Source: Ceratotherium simum simum (Eukaryota > Chordata > Mammalia > Perissodactyla > Rhinocerotidae). Taken from it: a stretch of DNA of 64,000 nt. Below the pieces are notes generated by a model, which was not told where the DNA came from, did not search any database, and saw only the letters and a list, made by a program, of their open reading frames with translations. Position 1 is the stretch's first letter. The number at the start of each line of letters is the position of its first letter. The DNA lies in contig NW_004454175.1 in assembly GCF_000283155.1 (NCBI RefSeq), forward strand, positions 3,871,082-3,935,081, read 5' to 3'. Below, piece after piece: positions 47,106 through 60,250 of the stretch. Both the position numbers and the translations under genes were made by a program.

Positions 47106-47430
47106 TACTTGCTGCCTGCTAGTGCCGTGCTAAATTCTAACGTTGCAAAATTGATTGACAGTTCCGTGGAGATATATAGACAGATATATAAAACATATGA
47201 TGTAGGAAATGCTATAATCAGTGTATACGGAAGGAGCCATAAATTCTTCTTGAGGAGGATAGGAAAGGCTTTATAGGGAAAGTGACTTTTGGACTGGTTC
47301 TTGATGGATAAATAGGAATTCTCTAGAGAGAGAAGGGCATTTCAGACAGGGGATATATATAGCAAGTACAAAGACAGGCAGACACAAAAGGGCATGGTGT
47401 GTGGAAGGAATTGTGATAACTTTTAGTGTG
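47106..47430 (-). repeat. L2 LINE fragment (antisense)
   Basis: 'TAGTGCCGTGCTAAATTCTAACG', 'GGAAAGTGACTTTTGGACTGGTTCTTGATGGATAAATAGG' and 'GCATTTCAGACAGGGGATATATATAGCAAGTACAAAG' match antisense L2. It separates two sense L2 pieces, so it may have inserted into an older L2. Confidence 0.65.
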
Positions 47431-47449
47431 GCTGGAAGAATAGGTGTTT

Positions 47450-47640
47450 TGATCCTATTGCTCCCTATTGATTATTGAAGTAAAGCTCTAATTCCTTTAA
47501 TTTGGCATTCAAGGCTCTCTGCTGTTCTCCATGACTTTCCTGCATATGCTCTATGCTTCAGCCAGTTTGGGCTATTTACTAGCATAGGAAAGTCCTTGTG
47601 TTTTTTCTGCCTTGCTTGATTATTGAATTTCTACCATCTT
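47450..47640 (+). repeat. L2 LINE fragment (sense)
   Basis: 'AAAGCTCTAATTCCTTTAATTTGGCATTCAAGGCTCTCTGCTG' and 'CATATGCTCTATGCTTCAGCCA' match L2 sense. Probably the continuation of the piece ending near 47105. Confidence 0.72.
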
Positions 47641-47784
47641 CCAAAGCAATTGGAAGGTTAGATACTACCACAGTGAAGCCTTTTTCCTCTTAGCTAGAGA
47701 TGAACACTAAGTTACCTGAGCTCTTGTAATACTTTGTATTCCTCGTGTGGCAATCAGTGAGTATATTGAAATCCTAGCTTGGTA

Positions 47785-47970
47785 GTTAAGGAGTGTTGGA
47801 ACTAGATGACCAAGATTTAAATCCTAGTTGTGTCGTGTACTCTTTATGTGATCCTGGACAAGTTACTGAATCTTTCTGAACTTGTTTTCTCATGTTTTAA
47901 ATAGAGATAACATCTATGTCACCGAATTAATGTGGGAAGGAAATGAGATAATTGTAAAACTGTTAGTTTT
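47785..47970 (+). repeat. MIR SINE
   Basis: 'AAATCCTAGTTGTGTCGTGTAC', 'GATCCTGGACAAGTTACTGAATCTTTCTGAACTTG' and 'GGAAATGAGATAATTGTAAAACTG' are in MIR order. Confidence 0.85.
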
Positions 47971-48820
47971 ACTGTATTATGCAATACTATTACTGTTGCA
48001 GTAAACTGTATAGAAAGGAGTAATACTAATTCAGTGCTTAAACAGTTTCTGAAGGGCGAAACTCAACAAGAAGAGGTACTCAGTGTTGACCGTGGCATTT
48101 TAATAGTGAGAACAGATTTCTAATAAATGTCACCTTATGTGTTAGGGAGGAAAGGAAGAACCCAAAGAGTGAAGAGCATCAGCAGTTTTTCATACTGTGT
48201 GGTAGGCTCATTGTCAGTATCCTGCACACGATGGTCACTGTTGTGCTGTTTCTCATTGCAACTTTTCTCAGTTGCTACATATATTGGAATTTGAATAAAC
48301 ATACTATTGTGCTAAAGACAAGTTGTTTGATAAATCATTGTCTTAATTTTTATGCTTTGTAACCCTCTTAACATTATTATAAACTAGGAGAAGTTCCAAA
48401 ACAGATCAACTTTCCTAAAATTTGGATTAGAAAATATTATCTCTGAGTAGCCCTCATTCCCCTTTCCAGGATAATCCTGTGTAAAATTTGGGTACAGACC
48501 TGTCTACCCGCCCCCTGTCATGTAACTAAATCTCCATTCCCTGTTACCTCTGTTCCCCCCACCCCGTCTTCCACATGGTAAGTGCCCCTACTTGGCCCTC
48601 TTGCAGCCCTCTTGTTTTGTAGCAAAACTCTACTCAGGTCCATCTTCTCCTATAGTGCAGTGAGTTTAAAGTTTTTCTTTCCCTCAATTCCAGTCCCTCC
48701 TGATTTTGATAACGTTTGGGTGACAGCAACTTGATTTTAAACTATTTACATCAAGGCTTTGTATCCCTTTGTGGCTTTTCAACAGATGAGGCTTCGGCTC
48801 TCAACTTTCCCTCATATCTT
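47971..48820. other. Intronic DNA, nothing recognised
   Basis: A C-rich patch lies near 48510-48570. No exon found. Confidence 0.4.
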
Positions 48821-48823
48821 AAG

Positions 48824-48920
48824 GCAGTGTTTACCCAAGTGTGGTCTGTGGATGGCTTGAGTCAGAATTTTCTGGAGGTGCTTGTTGCTTGTTTAAAATG
48901 TAGATTCTGACACCCCACTG
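48824..48920 (+). mobile_element. hAT-Charlie (MER20-like) fragment
   Basis: 'GCAGTGTTTACCCAAGTGTGGTCTGTGGAT', 'TCTGGAGGTGCTTGTTGC' and 'TGTAGATTCTGACACCCC' resemble a short MER20-type hAT element. Truncated and diverged. Confidence 0.5.
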
Positions 48921-49498
48921 CTAGAGATTCTTTTTCTCTCTCCTTAGACTTCGTGGAGTTCATCTTTTTCTGTGGGTTTGCCAGGAGCAAAGGTAACAAT
49001 TCCAACTATCTGTCGTTTAAAGTAGAAGGGGCTGCTGCTTGTTATTATATTACTGTTTTAAATAAAAAACACTTGTTACAGCAAGAAGGCTGTGTATATC
49101 AAGGAGGTATGGATTTCACACTTGACCTTTTTAGGGTTTTGCCAAGGGTATTGGTTGGCTGTCCCCTGGAGGACAGCTAAGAAAGGGAACTCAGAGGCTT
49201 GGTTTCTGTGTTAAAATGACATACATATTTTTGGAGACATTTATATTTTCTTTGTTTTGTTCAGTTTTATAGTTTTTGCGGACAGGTAAGGCTGTACCAG
49301 AAATGACCTTTGGTCACTTATAGGTTGGTCAATATAATAAGCTTGTGATACAATTTCTCTTCTAAATACTAGCAGGCAGGGAGGGAACGATGAAGGTGAG
49401 TTGGCATTTTCCTAGTTGGTGGTAGAGAAAGTCTGGAGTGGGTTACCTAAATTAGATTACAATGGACAGTGGAGGGACCAAATCATGAAATTTAAAGC
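48921..49498. other. Intronic DNA, nothing recognised
   Basis: A 75-codon open frame at 48953-49180 has no family match. Confidence 0.4.
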
Positions 49499-49509
49499 AT
49501 AGTCCAGGG

Positions 49510-49732
49510 CCGGGCCTGTGGCTTAGCGGTTAAGTGCGCGCGCTCCACTGCTGGCGGCCCGGGTTTGGATCTCGGGCGCGCACCGACGCACCGCTTCTCC
49601 GGCCACGCTGGGGCCGCGTCCCACATACAGCAACTAGAAGGATGTGCAACTGTGACATACAGCTATCTACTGGGGCTTTGGGGGAAAAATAAATAAAATT
49701 ATAAAAAAAATAAAAAATAAAAAAAATAAACT
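49510..49732 (+). repeat. ERE-type SINE, short-tail young form, perfect 11-bp target duplication
   Basis: The head CCGGGCCTGTGGCTTAGCGG has little divergence and is followed by 'CATACAGCAACTAGAAGGATGTGC' and 'CTATCTACTGGGGCTTTGGGGG', then an A/T-rich tail of AAATAAA units. Flanked by ATAGTCCAGGG at 49499-49509 and 49733-49743. Confidence 0.96.
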
Positions 49733-49925
49733 ATAGTCCAGGGAGCACAAGTGGTCAAGGGAAGTGTACATCCTTGTTCTCTGTCTTTTGTGGCGACAAC
49801 TCCGTGATAATGATTTATTTGGGTTTTATTTGGGTTGTTTTCCTCATTCATGTAGGCCAACACGTGAGGGTAACTGATAATATGGTTGTGCCTTTCCAGG
49901 CCTTCAGAATGGCAGGTACCAAGCT

Positions 49926-49953
49926 TGTGTGAGTGTGTGTGTGTGTGTACACA
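49926..49953 (+). repeat. (GT)n microsatellite
   Basis: GTGTGAGTGTGTGTGTGTGTGT followed by ACAC. Confidence 0.88.
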
Positions 49954-50689
49954 CCTGCTCTAGTACAAAATATTTGGAATATATACTACAAGTGTGAATG
50001 ACTAATAGTCTGTATTACCACTTTCAAAGAGATTATTCAAACAATAATGAATTTCTAATTAGTAGAATTTGGTAGTAGGTAAAAAATCTGTGGCTAAGGG
50101 AAGGCACCCCAGGAACTTGCAGTGGGTAGTGAGTGCCAGATTAGTCTGCCAAGGAGTAAGGCTAGCCTTTACCTTATTTGCCTCCGTCATCTCTTCTTTC
50201 CCCACTTCTTTGTGCGTCGGCCTATAGGATTTTTTTCCCATACCCATGTAATCCTTTTTCTTCCATTTGTTAATTCATAGCAAGTATAATAGGAATTGGA
50301 CCTTGAGGACACAATTTTTGACCCTTGAATTCAGGTTTTAAAAAGTTTCTTCAAAGTGCCAGTTTCTTGTAAACTATAAAAAATTGACTGTGAGAAGTTA
50401 AATATGTATTTGATTTGCTGTATGTTTGAAGCTGACTCATTCTTAATGGAATTCTATTATTTAAAGAGACCCGAAAACTTGTAGAGATGGCTAAGAAGCC
50501 CAACAATGGGCTTTATAACAAACCATCATGGAATTTCTGTATATATGTGAAAGAAAGAATTGTTTTCTTGGAACAGAGAGAAACTGCGCTGAGATTCAAG
50601 GGCTGAGCCGCATATTTACTTTAGGTTCCGAGTTGTGGTAATCATACTTTTTTAGTTCATTTGTCTGTGAACAAATGCGAGGTCTCTCT
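49954..50689. other. Intronic DNA, nothing recognised
   Basis: No exon or named repeat seen. Confidence 0.4.
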
Positions 50690-51235
50690 TATTTTTATTT
50701 TCTTCCATCTCTGATTCCTAATCCCATCTGCCCCCTCCCCCATTGGGCACTCATGAATGTTCTTGAATATATATGTACAAGTTTTGTAAAATATGCAGTG
50801 TTATTTAGTATGTATATTTTTAATTTGCTTAAATGGTATTATGCTGTAGACCTTATTGTTTCTCCTTTTGTGTTCACCACTGTTTAAAAAAATCTCTTCA
50901 TGCTTCTGTATATGTATCTATCTACCTCACTGCTTCTGATTACTGCATAGTAAGTATTTCACGGAATTAACTTACCACTTATCCATTCCTATAGTGATGC
51001 CTCCAGCTACTCTTACAAACAATGCTCCAGAGAATATATCAAACATGTTCCCTTATGGAGCTATATGTGAATTTCTCCCGAATATATACCCAGGAGTTGT
51101 TTAACTGGGTCATAGAAATGGCATTACCTTTGAAAACTTAGCACCTGATTGCTCTGTGGAGTGGCTTACCAGTAAAGCATGTAGGTTCCTCTTCTCCATG
51201 TTCTTGCTAACAACTTTCTCTGTGTTAATTCTTAT
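50690..51235 (-). repeat. Old L1 fragment (antisense)
   Basis: 'ACTTATCCATTCCTATAGTGATGCC', 'GAATTTCTCCCGAATATATACCCAGGAGTTG' and 'ACTGGGTCATAGAAATGGCATTACC' are diverged antisense L1 3'-region sequence. Confidence 0.6.
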
Positions 51236-51845
51236 ATTTAATCTATTTTACACTATCACATTGGGAAAAATTAGAAAGTTGATGAATAACTTATTACATG
51301 GAAGGGCCAAATTTTTATCATGGCAACTAGAGTTTTAAAACTTACAATGGGGATAGTGAGGGAAGATTGAAATTCATGTTGAAGTTCACAAAGTGTCACA
51401 TGATAATGTCCAGGTTTTGCAAGGAGAAGGCTCACTGTCTAGAGGGCCGAGATATTATCTTGTTGACCTGTCCAGAAACCTGATTTTGAAGGGTCCTGGA
51501 GTCAGTCATATTTAGGTAGTCTGACTTGTGTTAACTAACCTCATTAGTAACCGAAGTTAATTAGAATGCCAGTAGACAAATTCAGGATGAAAAAATAAAA
51601 TTATCAAGCCTCCTGGCCATTTCAGTTGGCCATTTTTTCTCTGTAGGAAATGAAGTATAATTAGAAGTAGCTTGGTGAGTTTTAATCAGGGCAGGAGGAA
51701 ATAGTCTATGATTCAGATATTTAATGGTGTCAAGCTATCAAAGCCTGATGGCATTTATCTGTTTTCTAAGTCAAATGTTTTAACAATGTTGGAACTGTGA
51801 GATTTGCAGCAGTGTTAATTAAGTGGTGATAATCTATCCAGGTCT
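51236..51845. other. Intronic DNA, nothing recognised
   Basis: No exon or repeat seen. Confidence 0.4.
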
Positions 51846-53068
51846 TTTTTTTTTTTTACTATGAATTTTATTTATTTTTTTGGCTGTGTAACATATTAAT
51901 TATATATATATATTTATTGAGGTAACATTGGTTTATAACATTATATAAATTTCAGGTGTACATCATTGTATTTCGACTTCTGTATAGACTATATCACGTT
52001 CACCACCAAAAGTCTAGAGTTCCTCCATCACTGTACAAATGTCCTCCTTTACCCCTTCTGCCTTACCCCTACCCACCTTCTCCTCTGGTAATCAACAATC
52101 TGTTCTCTGTATCTATGTGTTTGTTTGTTGTTGTAGTAGTTTTTTTTTGTCTTCCACATATGAGTGAAATCATATGGTATTTGTCTTTTTCTGTCTGACT
52201 TACTTTGCTTAGCATACTACCCTCAAGGTCCATCCATGTTGTCACAAGTGGCAAGATTTCATATTTTTTATGGCCGAGTAGTAGTCCATTGTGTATATAT
52301 ACCAATCTTCTTTACCCATTCATCCGTTGATGGGCACTTAGGTTGTTTCCAAGTCTTAGGTTGTTTCCAAGTCTTGACTATTGTAAATAATGCTGCAGTG
52401 AACATAGGGGTGCATATATCTTTTTGAATTAGTGTTTTCATCTTCTTGGATAAATACCCAGAAGTGGAATAGCTGGATCATATGGCAGTTCTATTCTTAA
52501 TTTTTTGAGGAATTTCCATACTGTTTTCCATAGTGGCTACACCATTTTACGTTCCCACCAGTGGTGTACGAGGGTTCCCTTTTCTCCACATCCTCTCCAA
52601 CATTTGTTATTTCTTGTCTTTTTCATAATAGCCTTTCTGACAGGCATGACGTGATATCTCATTGTGGTCTTTATTTGCATTTTCCTAATAATTAGTGATG
52701 TTGAACGTCTTTTTATGTGCCTGTTGGCCATGTGTTTATCTTTGGGAAAATGTTCAGATCCTCTGCTCATTTTTTAATCAGGTTGTTTTTTTGTGGTTAG
52801 TTGTATGAATTCTTTATATATTTTAGATATTAACCTCTTATTGGATATGTGATTTGTGAATATCTTGTCCCAGTTGGTAGATTTCCTTTGCTGTGCAGAA
52901 GCTTTTTAGTTTGATGTAGTCCCATTTGTTTATTTTTGTTGTTGTTGTTTCCCTTGCCTGAGGAGAAATATCCAAAAAGATATTGCTAGGAACGATGTTG
53001 GAGAGTATACTGCCTGTGTGTTTTTCTAGGAGTTTTGTGGTTTCAGGTCTTACATTCAAGTCTTTAAT

Positions 53069-53593
53069 CTATTTTGAGTTAATTTTTGTGTATGGTGTAA
53101 GATAATGGTCTACTTTCATTCTGTTGCATGTGGCTGTCCAATTTTCCCAACACCATTTCTTGAAAAGGCTTTCCTTTCTCCATTGTATATTCTTAGCTCC
53201 TTTGTTAAAAATTAGCTGTCCCTGAATGTGTGGGTTTATTTTTGTGCTCTCAATTCTGTTCCATTGATCTGTGTGTCTGTTTTTCTGCCAGTACCTTGCT
53301 GTTTTGATTACTACAGCTTCGTAATATACTTTGAAATTAGGGAGTATGATGCCTCCAGCTTTGTTCTTTTTTCTCAAGATTGTTTTGGCTATTTGGGGTC
53401 TTTTATTGTTCCATATAAATTTTAGGATTCTTTGTTCTATTTTTGTGAAAAATGTCATTGGGACTTTGATAGGGATTGCACTGAATCTATAGATTGCTTT
53501 TGGTAATAAGGACATTTTAACTATGTTAATTCTTCCAATCCATGAGCGTGGAATATCTTTCCATTTCTTTATGTCTTTGATTTCTTTCAACAA
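53069..53593 (-). pseudogene. L1 ORF2 C-terminal fragment
   Basis: A 174-codon stretch with [20 protein letters not shown] near its start and [19 protein letters not shown], both characteristic of the region after the RT core of mammalian L1 ORF2p. The full ORF2p is about 1275 residues, so this is a remnant ending at a stop. It belongs to the L1 at 51847-54870. Confidence 0.9.
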
Positions 53594-53975
53594 TGTCTTA
53601 TAGTTTCAGTGTACAGATCTTTCACCTCCTTGGTTAAATTTATTCCTAGGTATTTTATTCTTTTTGCTACAATTCTAAATGGAATTGTCTTCTAGATTTC
53701 TCTTTCTGCTATTTTGTTGTTAGTGTATAGAAACTCAACTGATTTTTGTATGTTGATTTTGTACCCTGCAACTTTACTGTGTTTGTTTATTATTCCTAGT
53801 AGTTTTCTAGTGGATTCTTTAGGGTTTTCTGTATATAAAATCATGTGATCTGCAAGTAGTGACAGTTTTACTTCTTCCTTTCCAATTTGGATCTCTTTCG
53901 TTTTTTTTCTTGCCTAATTGTTCTGGCTAACACTTCCAATACCATGTTGAATAAGAGTGGCTAGAGTGGGCATCC

Positions 53976-54245
53976 TTATCTTGTTCTTGTTCTTAGAGGA
54001 ATAGCTTTCAATTTTTCACCATTGAATATGATGTTAGCTGTGGGTTTGTCATAAATGACCTTTATTACATTGAGATACTTTCCTTCTATACCCATTTTAT
54101 TTAGAGTTTTTACCGTAAATGGATGCTGAATCTTGTCAAATGCTTTCTCTGCATCTGTTGAGATGATCATGTGATTTTTGTTCTTCATTTTGTTAATGTG
54201 GTGTATTGTGTTGATTGATTTGCAGATATTGAACCATCGTTGCAT
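53976..54245 (-). pseudogene. L1 ORF2 reverse-transcriptase fragment
   Basis: An 89-codon stretch with [18 protein letters not shown], the RT palm motif before the catalytic FADD box. FADD does not lie in this open frame. Together with the stretch at 54246-54280 ([20 protein letters not shown]) it is a broken RT. Confidence 0.88.
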
Positions 54246-54374
54246 CTATGGAATAAATCCCACTTGATCATGGTGTATGATCTTTTTAATGTATTGTTGT
54301 ATTTGATTTGCTAATATTTTGTTGTGGATATTTGCATCAATGTTTATCAGCGATATTGGTCTGTAATTTTCTTT

Positions 54375-54618
54375 CTTTCTTTCTCTTTTTTTGCTGAGGA
54401 AGATTCTCCTTGGGCTAACATCTGTTACTAATCTTCCTCTTTTTGCTGAGGAAGATTGTCCCTGAGCTAACATCTGTGCCAGTCTTCCTCTACTTTGTAT
54501 GTGGGTCACTGCCACAACATGGCTGCTGACGAGTGGTGTAGGTCTGCACCTGGGAACCAAACCTGGGCCACTGAAGCGGAGCACGCCGAACTTAGCCACT
54601 AGGCCACAGGGCCGGCCC
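54375..54618 (-). repeat. ERE-type SINE nested in L1, 14-bp target duplication
   Basis: A minus-strand copy with two tail units. Flanked by CTGTAATTTTCTTT at 54361-54374 and CTCTAATTTTCTTT at 54619-54632. Confidence 0.94.
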
Positions 54619-54870
54619 CTCTAATTTTCTTTTTTTGGTGTTGTCCTTGTCTGGTTTTAGTATCAGGGTGATGTTGGCCTCATAAAATGAGTTAGGAAGT
54701 ATCCCTCTTCTTCAATTTTTTGGAAGAGTTTGAGAAGGATAGGTGTTAAATCTTTGAATATTTGGTAGAATTCACCAGGGAAGCTGTCTTGTCCTAGATT
54801 TTTGTTTTTGGGGAGGTTTTTGATTACTCTTTCAATCTTAACTATGTCTTTTATTTGATTTTTTGCTGTT

Positions 54871-56639
54871 CTTTTAAAAAGTGGCTTTCTCTATAACTAA
54901 GCTATTTAGATTAAACTATTTGAAAGGGAATTAGTTGCACTGTTAGATTGAGGCAGTAAGCATTATAAATAGTTTTATAGGAAATTTGCTATTGAGTTTT
55001 TAGAAATACTTTTGTAGGACCTGTAGACTAGATATGAACGTGGTTTTAAATTTATTTTAAAGCATATATTTTTTAACTTAAATTTAGAGTTAAACAATAT
55101 TCTATAGTTTTGTCCTCTCACTTGGCCTTTATATTTTTAATGGACACTCAGCTTCAATTTTTTTTTTTTAAATAAAAGAAGCTGGTAGGACTATTACTTC
55201 ATTTATAGGAATTTTTGTAGTATATCTTTTCAGGGATATATCTGTTTTATTGATCAAATCTTGGTAGCTCTCTCATCACTTTTGTTTTTTACCTTCATGA
55301 TTTCCTTTAGGTTATCTAGATCTTGAAGTAATTAGGCACACAACTGGATAATAAGAATTTTAATTAGCACAAAAAAAATCCTTGAAAGAGTTTTTATTTT
55401 TAACTTCTACATATGGTACTACATATGGAATTAATTTGAATTTAACTGATACTGAGCTTGGTTAGTTAGAAATCCAGCACTGGGGCTTAAGTTTCATACT
55501 TTAGTTTTTGTTTTTCAAAAGCTCTGAGATCATATGATCTTTTTCTCATTGTTTACATTGAAAAAGAGATAAAAATTTGGTTTTCATCTGAACTGAGTAA
55601 TGAAGTATCTTTTATTTAGAATTTCGCTTATTGGAATTATATTTGAAAAAAATTCTTGTTTTTTTTAGTTAGCTTGCTGAACTTTTTTATTGCTAACCTC
55701 AAATAAAAGTAGTTAAAGCATATTTTCATTTTCCTGATTTTTCTAATGAAGAATATCAGGATTAGAAATAGTAATGGTAGAAACCATGCATTTATATCAA
55801 GATGCTTACAATTTATTACTGTTAGAGGAATAGTAATCTATTAATCTATGTATGTACAGAGACTTAAAATTGAAAATTTCCCATTTTAAGAATAAAGAAA
55901 TTAACTCTTTATGGTTTTCATAAAAATAATGATAAATCTAAATATTTCGTTTAAAAATTGTGCAAACTACAGCACTGGGAAATGCAAAATAAAGACTATC
56001 TATATCATGGGAGAATGCTGCCACCTTGTGTATATGTGATGCTATTTTATGTCTCCATTTTCTTTTGCTAGGTCCAGCTACTACAGTGTGTTTTTTTGCC
56101 ATTTGGTACTGTGGTCAGATGTGTAAATTTATAAGACATTTGTTTTATTTTTTTCATGTAGTAAAATCAAACCAACTTTTCTTTTTTCTTGCCAGGAGGA
56201 GGTGTCTTGCATTTTGAAGACATTAAATTTGGTGTAGTTAGCTCAAAGAATTGGAAAGTCTGCGAGATCAGTCTGGTTAGTTGATCTCTGGGGTTGGAAC
56301 AATTGAATCCTTTTATTTGAATCTTATGGGAAGTTGGTGATTCTTTCATCTTCATTTCAGTGCTTGCAGTGCTTTGGGATCATTACTCTGAATGGCAGAA
56401 TTCCTTATACTATAGATAGAAGAAGTATGGGGCATTGGACTTACCGACACAACCATATTTCTTGATTTTTGAGTGTTTTCTTTTAGGTCAAGTGTGGAAG
56501 AATGACTATAATAATAAAATGTAATAGTGCTTTGAAAAATGTTTATGTGATGAAGAAAGGATTTCTTTAAACCATTTTAATTACCTGAGGGCTTAATGAC
56601 TTAGTGGGTTTCAGATATTACCTCTCTCAAAAGGAAGAA
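54871..56639. other. Intronic DNA, nothing recognised
   Basis: AT-rich; open frames at 56026-56355 have no family features. Confidence 0.4.
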
Positions 56640-56795
56640 TCGTGCGACTGGGAGTTTGCCTTCTGATACAGCTAGCTTAGCTATGTAATCATGAGCGCCT
56701 CTCTGGGCACAGGTTTCTTCATCTGAAAAATGAGCAGTTGAACTCGGTGGTTTCTAAGGACCTTTTTAGCTTTAGAATTCTATGACTGTGTAAAG
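56640..56795 (+). repeat. MIR-family SINE
   Basis: 'GTTTCTTCATCTGAAAAATGAGCAGTTGAACTCGGTGG' followed by 'CTAAGGACCTTTTTAGCTTTAGAATTCTATGACTGTG' fits a MIRb/MIRc-type element. Confidence 0.72.
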
Positions 56796-57885
56796 TTTTA
56801 CTCCAGTTTTAAAAATGTTAATGCTATAATGCCCTTCAGTGTACTCCTACTCTTCAGTGTACTCATTATTCTTATTTTCTATACAAGAAGTTATTTTAAA
56901 GTTTAACGTAATCACACAGTTGTGTTTAACTGTCATAGAATATGTTAGTAATTTTAGGGGACGTGTGTAAAAGTTTAAAACCAGAAGCCTAGGAAATTTG
57001 CCTACTTTTTTTTTTTTTTTAACACTTGAAGGAGTACTTGAAGATTGGTTTTGGAGTAACCTAGATTTTAATTATATACTATTTAAGCATCATAACGCTG
57101 TTTTGGGGGATACAAATGCATTCCAAATGCCTACATCTCAACTTCTGGCAAGGCTCCAAAAGTTGGTATAAATATGGTAAGGCCCATATCATAGGCAGAA
57201 CTTTCTGATTGAGATGAAAAGAGAGAAAAAGGTACCTTAGTCTACAGTAGAAAACTTGGAAGGTCTTTAGGATATTACCCAACTGAAAATTTAAGGCCAA
57301 AGATTCTTCAATATGTAAATCTCTTAACTTTTTAGCATACAGCAGCAGTTATTTCCTGCTTACCTTGACTCATTTTTCTCGTGAAGCACTAAGAGTGAAG
57401 ACATATAATGAGGTTTAGCTTTTTACTTTGAGGCCATCTGGGAATAATTTTTTAAAATTCTAGGCATAATTTTAAGGAAAATGATTCTCATTGTTAAGTT
57501 TTGTAAACATTCCAAATTCAACATCTGTACTGAAATAATCTCCCAGTGCCTAGTGGTAGTAATACCAAAGCAAAATGACTATATTGGTATTTTTGCATTT
57601 ATTTTGTGTAACACCAAACTACTGTTTCATATAGTACAGGCTCCATGACAAATGTGTAAATTCACTAACTAATAAAATACATTTCACATACAAAAATTTA
57701 TGCACATATTATAAAACATTAAGTAAAGATGTTAATTAAAATGTACGTATTATCCTAATGTAAATTATTATGGAAATATAAAAATTAAATATTAAGTAAA
57801 TTATACTTCATAAAATTGAAGAGAATATAACCATGAAAAAAGCACAGTGGATGATAACCTCATCTTTTTTAGAAAGTGTAATCTT
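56796..57885. other. Intronic DNA, nothing recognised
   Basis: A short local duplication of CTTCAGTGTACTC lies near 56834-56864 and a T-run near 57007-57021. No exon found. Confidence 0.4.
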
Positions 57886-57902
57886 AAGAAAACGAGCGTG
57901 TC

Positions 57903-58101
57903 GGGGCTGGCCCGGTGGCGCGGCAGTTAAGTGCGCACACTCCACTTCGGCGGCCTGGGGTTCGCAGGTTCGGATCCCGAGCGCGCACTGACGCACCACT
58001 TCTCAAGCCATGCTGTGGCGGTGTCCCATATAAAGTAGAGGAAGATGGGCACGGATGTTAGCCCAGGGCCAATCTTCCTCAGCAAAAAAGAAAGAAAGAA
58101 A
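57903..58101 (+). repeat. ERE-type SINE with 17-bp target duplication
   Basis: The head GGGGCTGGCCCGGTGGCGCGG and a single tail unit 'GGGCACGGATGTTAGCCCAGGG' precede a GAAA-rich tail. Flanked by AAGAAAACGAGCGTGTC at 57886-57902 and AAGAAAACGAGTGTGTC at 58102-58118 (16 of 17). Low divergence. Confidence 0.95.
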
Positions 58102-58118
58102 AAGAAAACGAGTGTGTC

Positions 58119-58604
58119 AATGGTGACATTAGTCATAAGGTTTTTCTATAGAGATTTTTCCAAAATCTTTCTTCCAAAACCTTCCTCTACAGGGAGGTAG
58201 GAATGTGAAATCAGAAGAAAATATTGGATGATAGTTTATAACAGGCTAATCTACAAATCCAGTCTCTGGATTGATACTCTTGAGATACTTTTTGAACAGT
58301 TTGTTTTTGTATAGGGACTATAGTTTTTATTGATAGCAACCTATAGTTTTAAAGAAAGTATTCCTCATTTCTTTTTCTTAATTTTATGTATAGGTGGAGA
58401 TTTCAGTACACAATTAATGACCTGTATTTGGTTCAATTGTATTGTGTTAGTGTTCCACTTGTTTGAAAAGCCTTTGAACTGGATAAAGAATTATGATTGT
58501 AATACAAAATTTGCTTGTCAATTGTCATTTTCTTCTTCCTTGAGAATAATGGAGAATTAGAACGCTTTCTCAGTACATCCTTGTTTATTTTGAAATTTTT
58601 AAAA
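58119..58604. other. Intronic DNA, nothing recognised
   Basis: No exon or repeat seen. Confidence 0.4.
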
Positions 58605-58750
58605 ATATTGAGATATAATTGACATGTAATGTTATATTAGTTTGATGTACCACAATAATGATTTGATATTTGCATGTGTTGTGAAATGATCACCACAATA
58701 AGTCTAGGTAACATCCATCACCACACAGTTACAAATTTTTTTTCTTGTGA
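58605..58750 (-). repeat. L1 3'-UTR fragment (antisense)
   Basis: 'ATTGAGATATAATTGACATGTAATG', 'TTTGCATGTGTTGTGAAATGATCACCACAATAAGTCTAGG' and 'CATCCATCACCACACAGTTACAAA' match the L1MA-type 3' UTR in antisense. Confidence 0.8.
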
Positions 58751-59784
<1,034 letters not shown>

Positions 59785-59839
59785 TAACTCTGGGTTGTTT
59801 ATTTTTTTCTTTCATTCCTTTTTTTCTCTTTCTTTCTAT

Positions 59840-60250
59840 GAAAAATTTTAACATAAGTAACAAACATAACATGTTAAATAACATACATACGTGAAAATAG
59901 GATAATATAATGATTCCTCCCTCTATTTATCAACATTTCACCATAATTGCTTGTTTTTTTTCCTGTTGTATTTCAGATTCTGATATTTCCTCCATGTCAC
60001 TTCTAAAATTTACATATGTATCCCTTAAAAAAATAAGGACCTAATATAACCAGTCATATAATACCATTATCATACTCCCTAAAATTACAGAAATTTTATA
60101 ATATCTGATTATCCAGTCCACATTCACATTTCCCCATTTGTCTCAAAAATGGCGTTTTATAGGTAATTTGTTTGAATCAGGATCCAAAAAGGTGTACAGT
60201 CACCCTACCACCCAGTCCCCATGGCATTGACTTTGGCTCAAAGTAACTCC
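59840..60250 (-). repeat. Old L1-like fragment (antisense)
   Basis: 'ATTCACATTTCCCCATTTGTCTCAAAAATGGCG' and 'GTAATTTGTTTGAATCAGGATCCAAAAAGGTG' occur in old mammalian L1 3' regions in antisense. Lies in intron 2. Confidence 0.55.

Larger units (their letters stand above)
51847..54870 (-). mobile_element. 5'-truncated L1, relatively young, antisense in AGPS intron 1
   Basis: A T-run at about 51847-51859 is the A-tail of the minus-strand element. Reading leftwards from 54870, ORF2 encodes RT ([20 protein letters not shown], then [18 protein letters not shown] at 53976-54245), then the C-terminal region at 53069-53593 ([20 protein letters not shown]). Frames are split by stops and frameshifts, so it is dead. 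It lacks ORF1 and the endonuclease domain. A SINE nests at 54375-54618. Confidence 0.9.
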
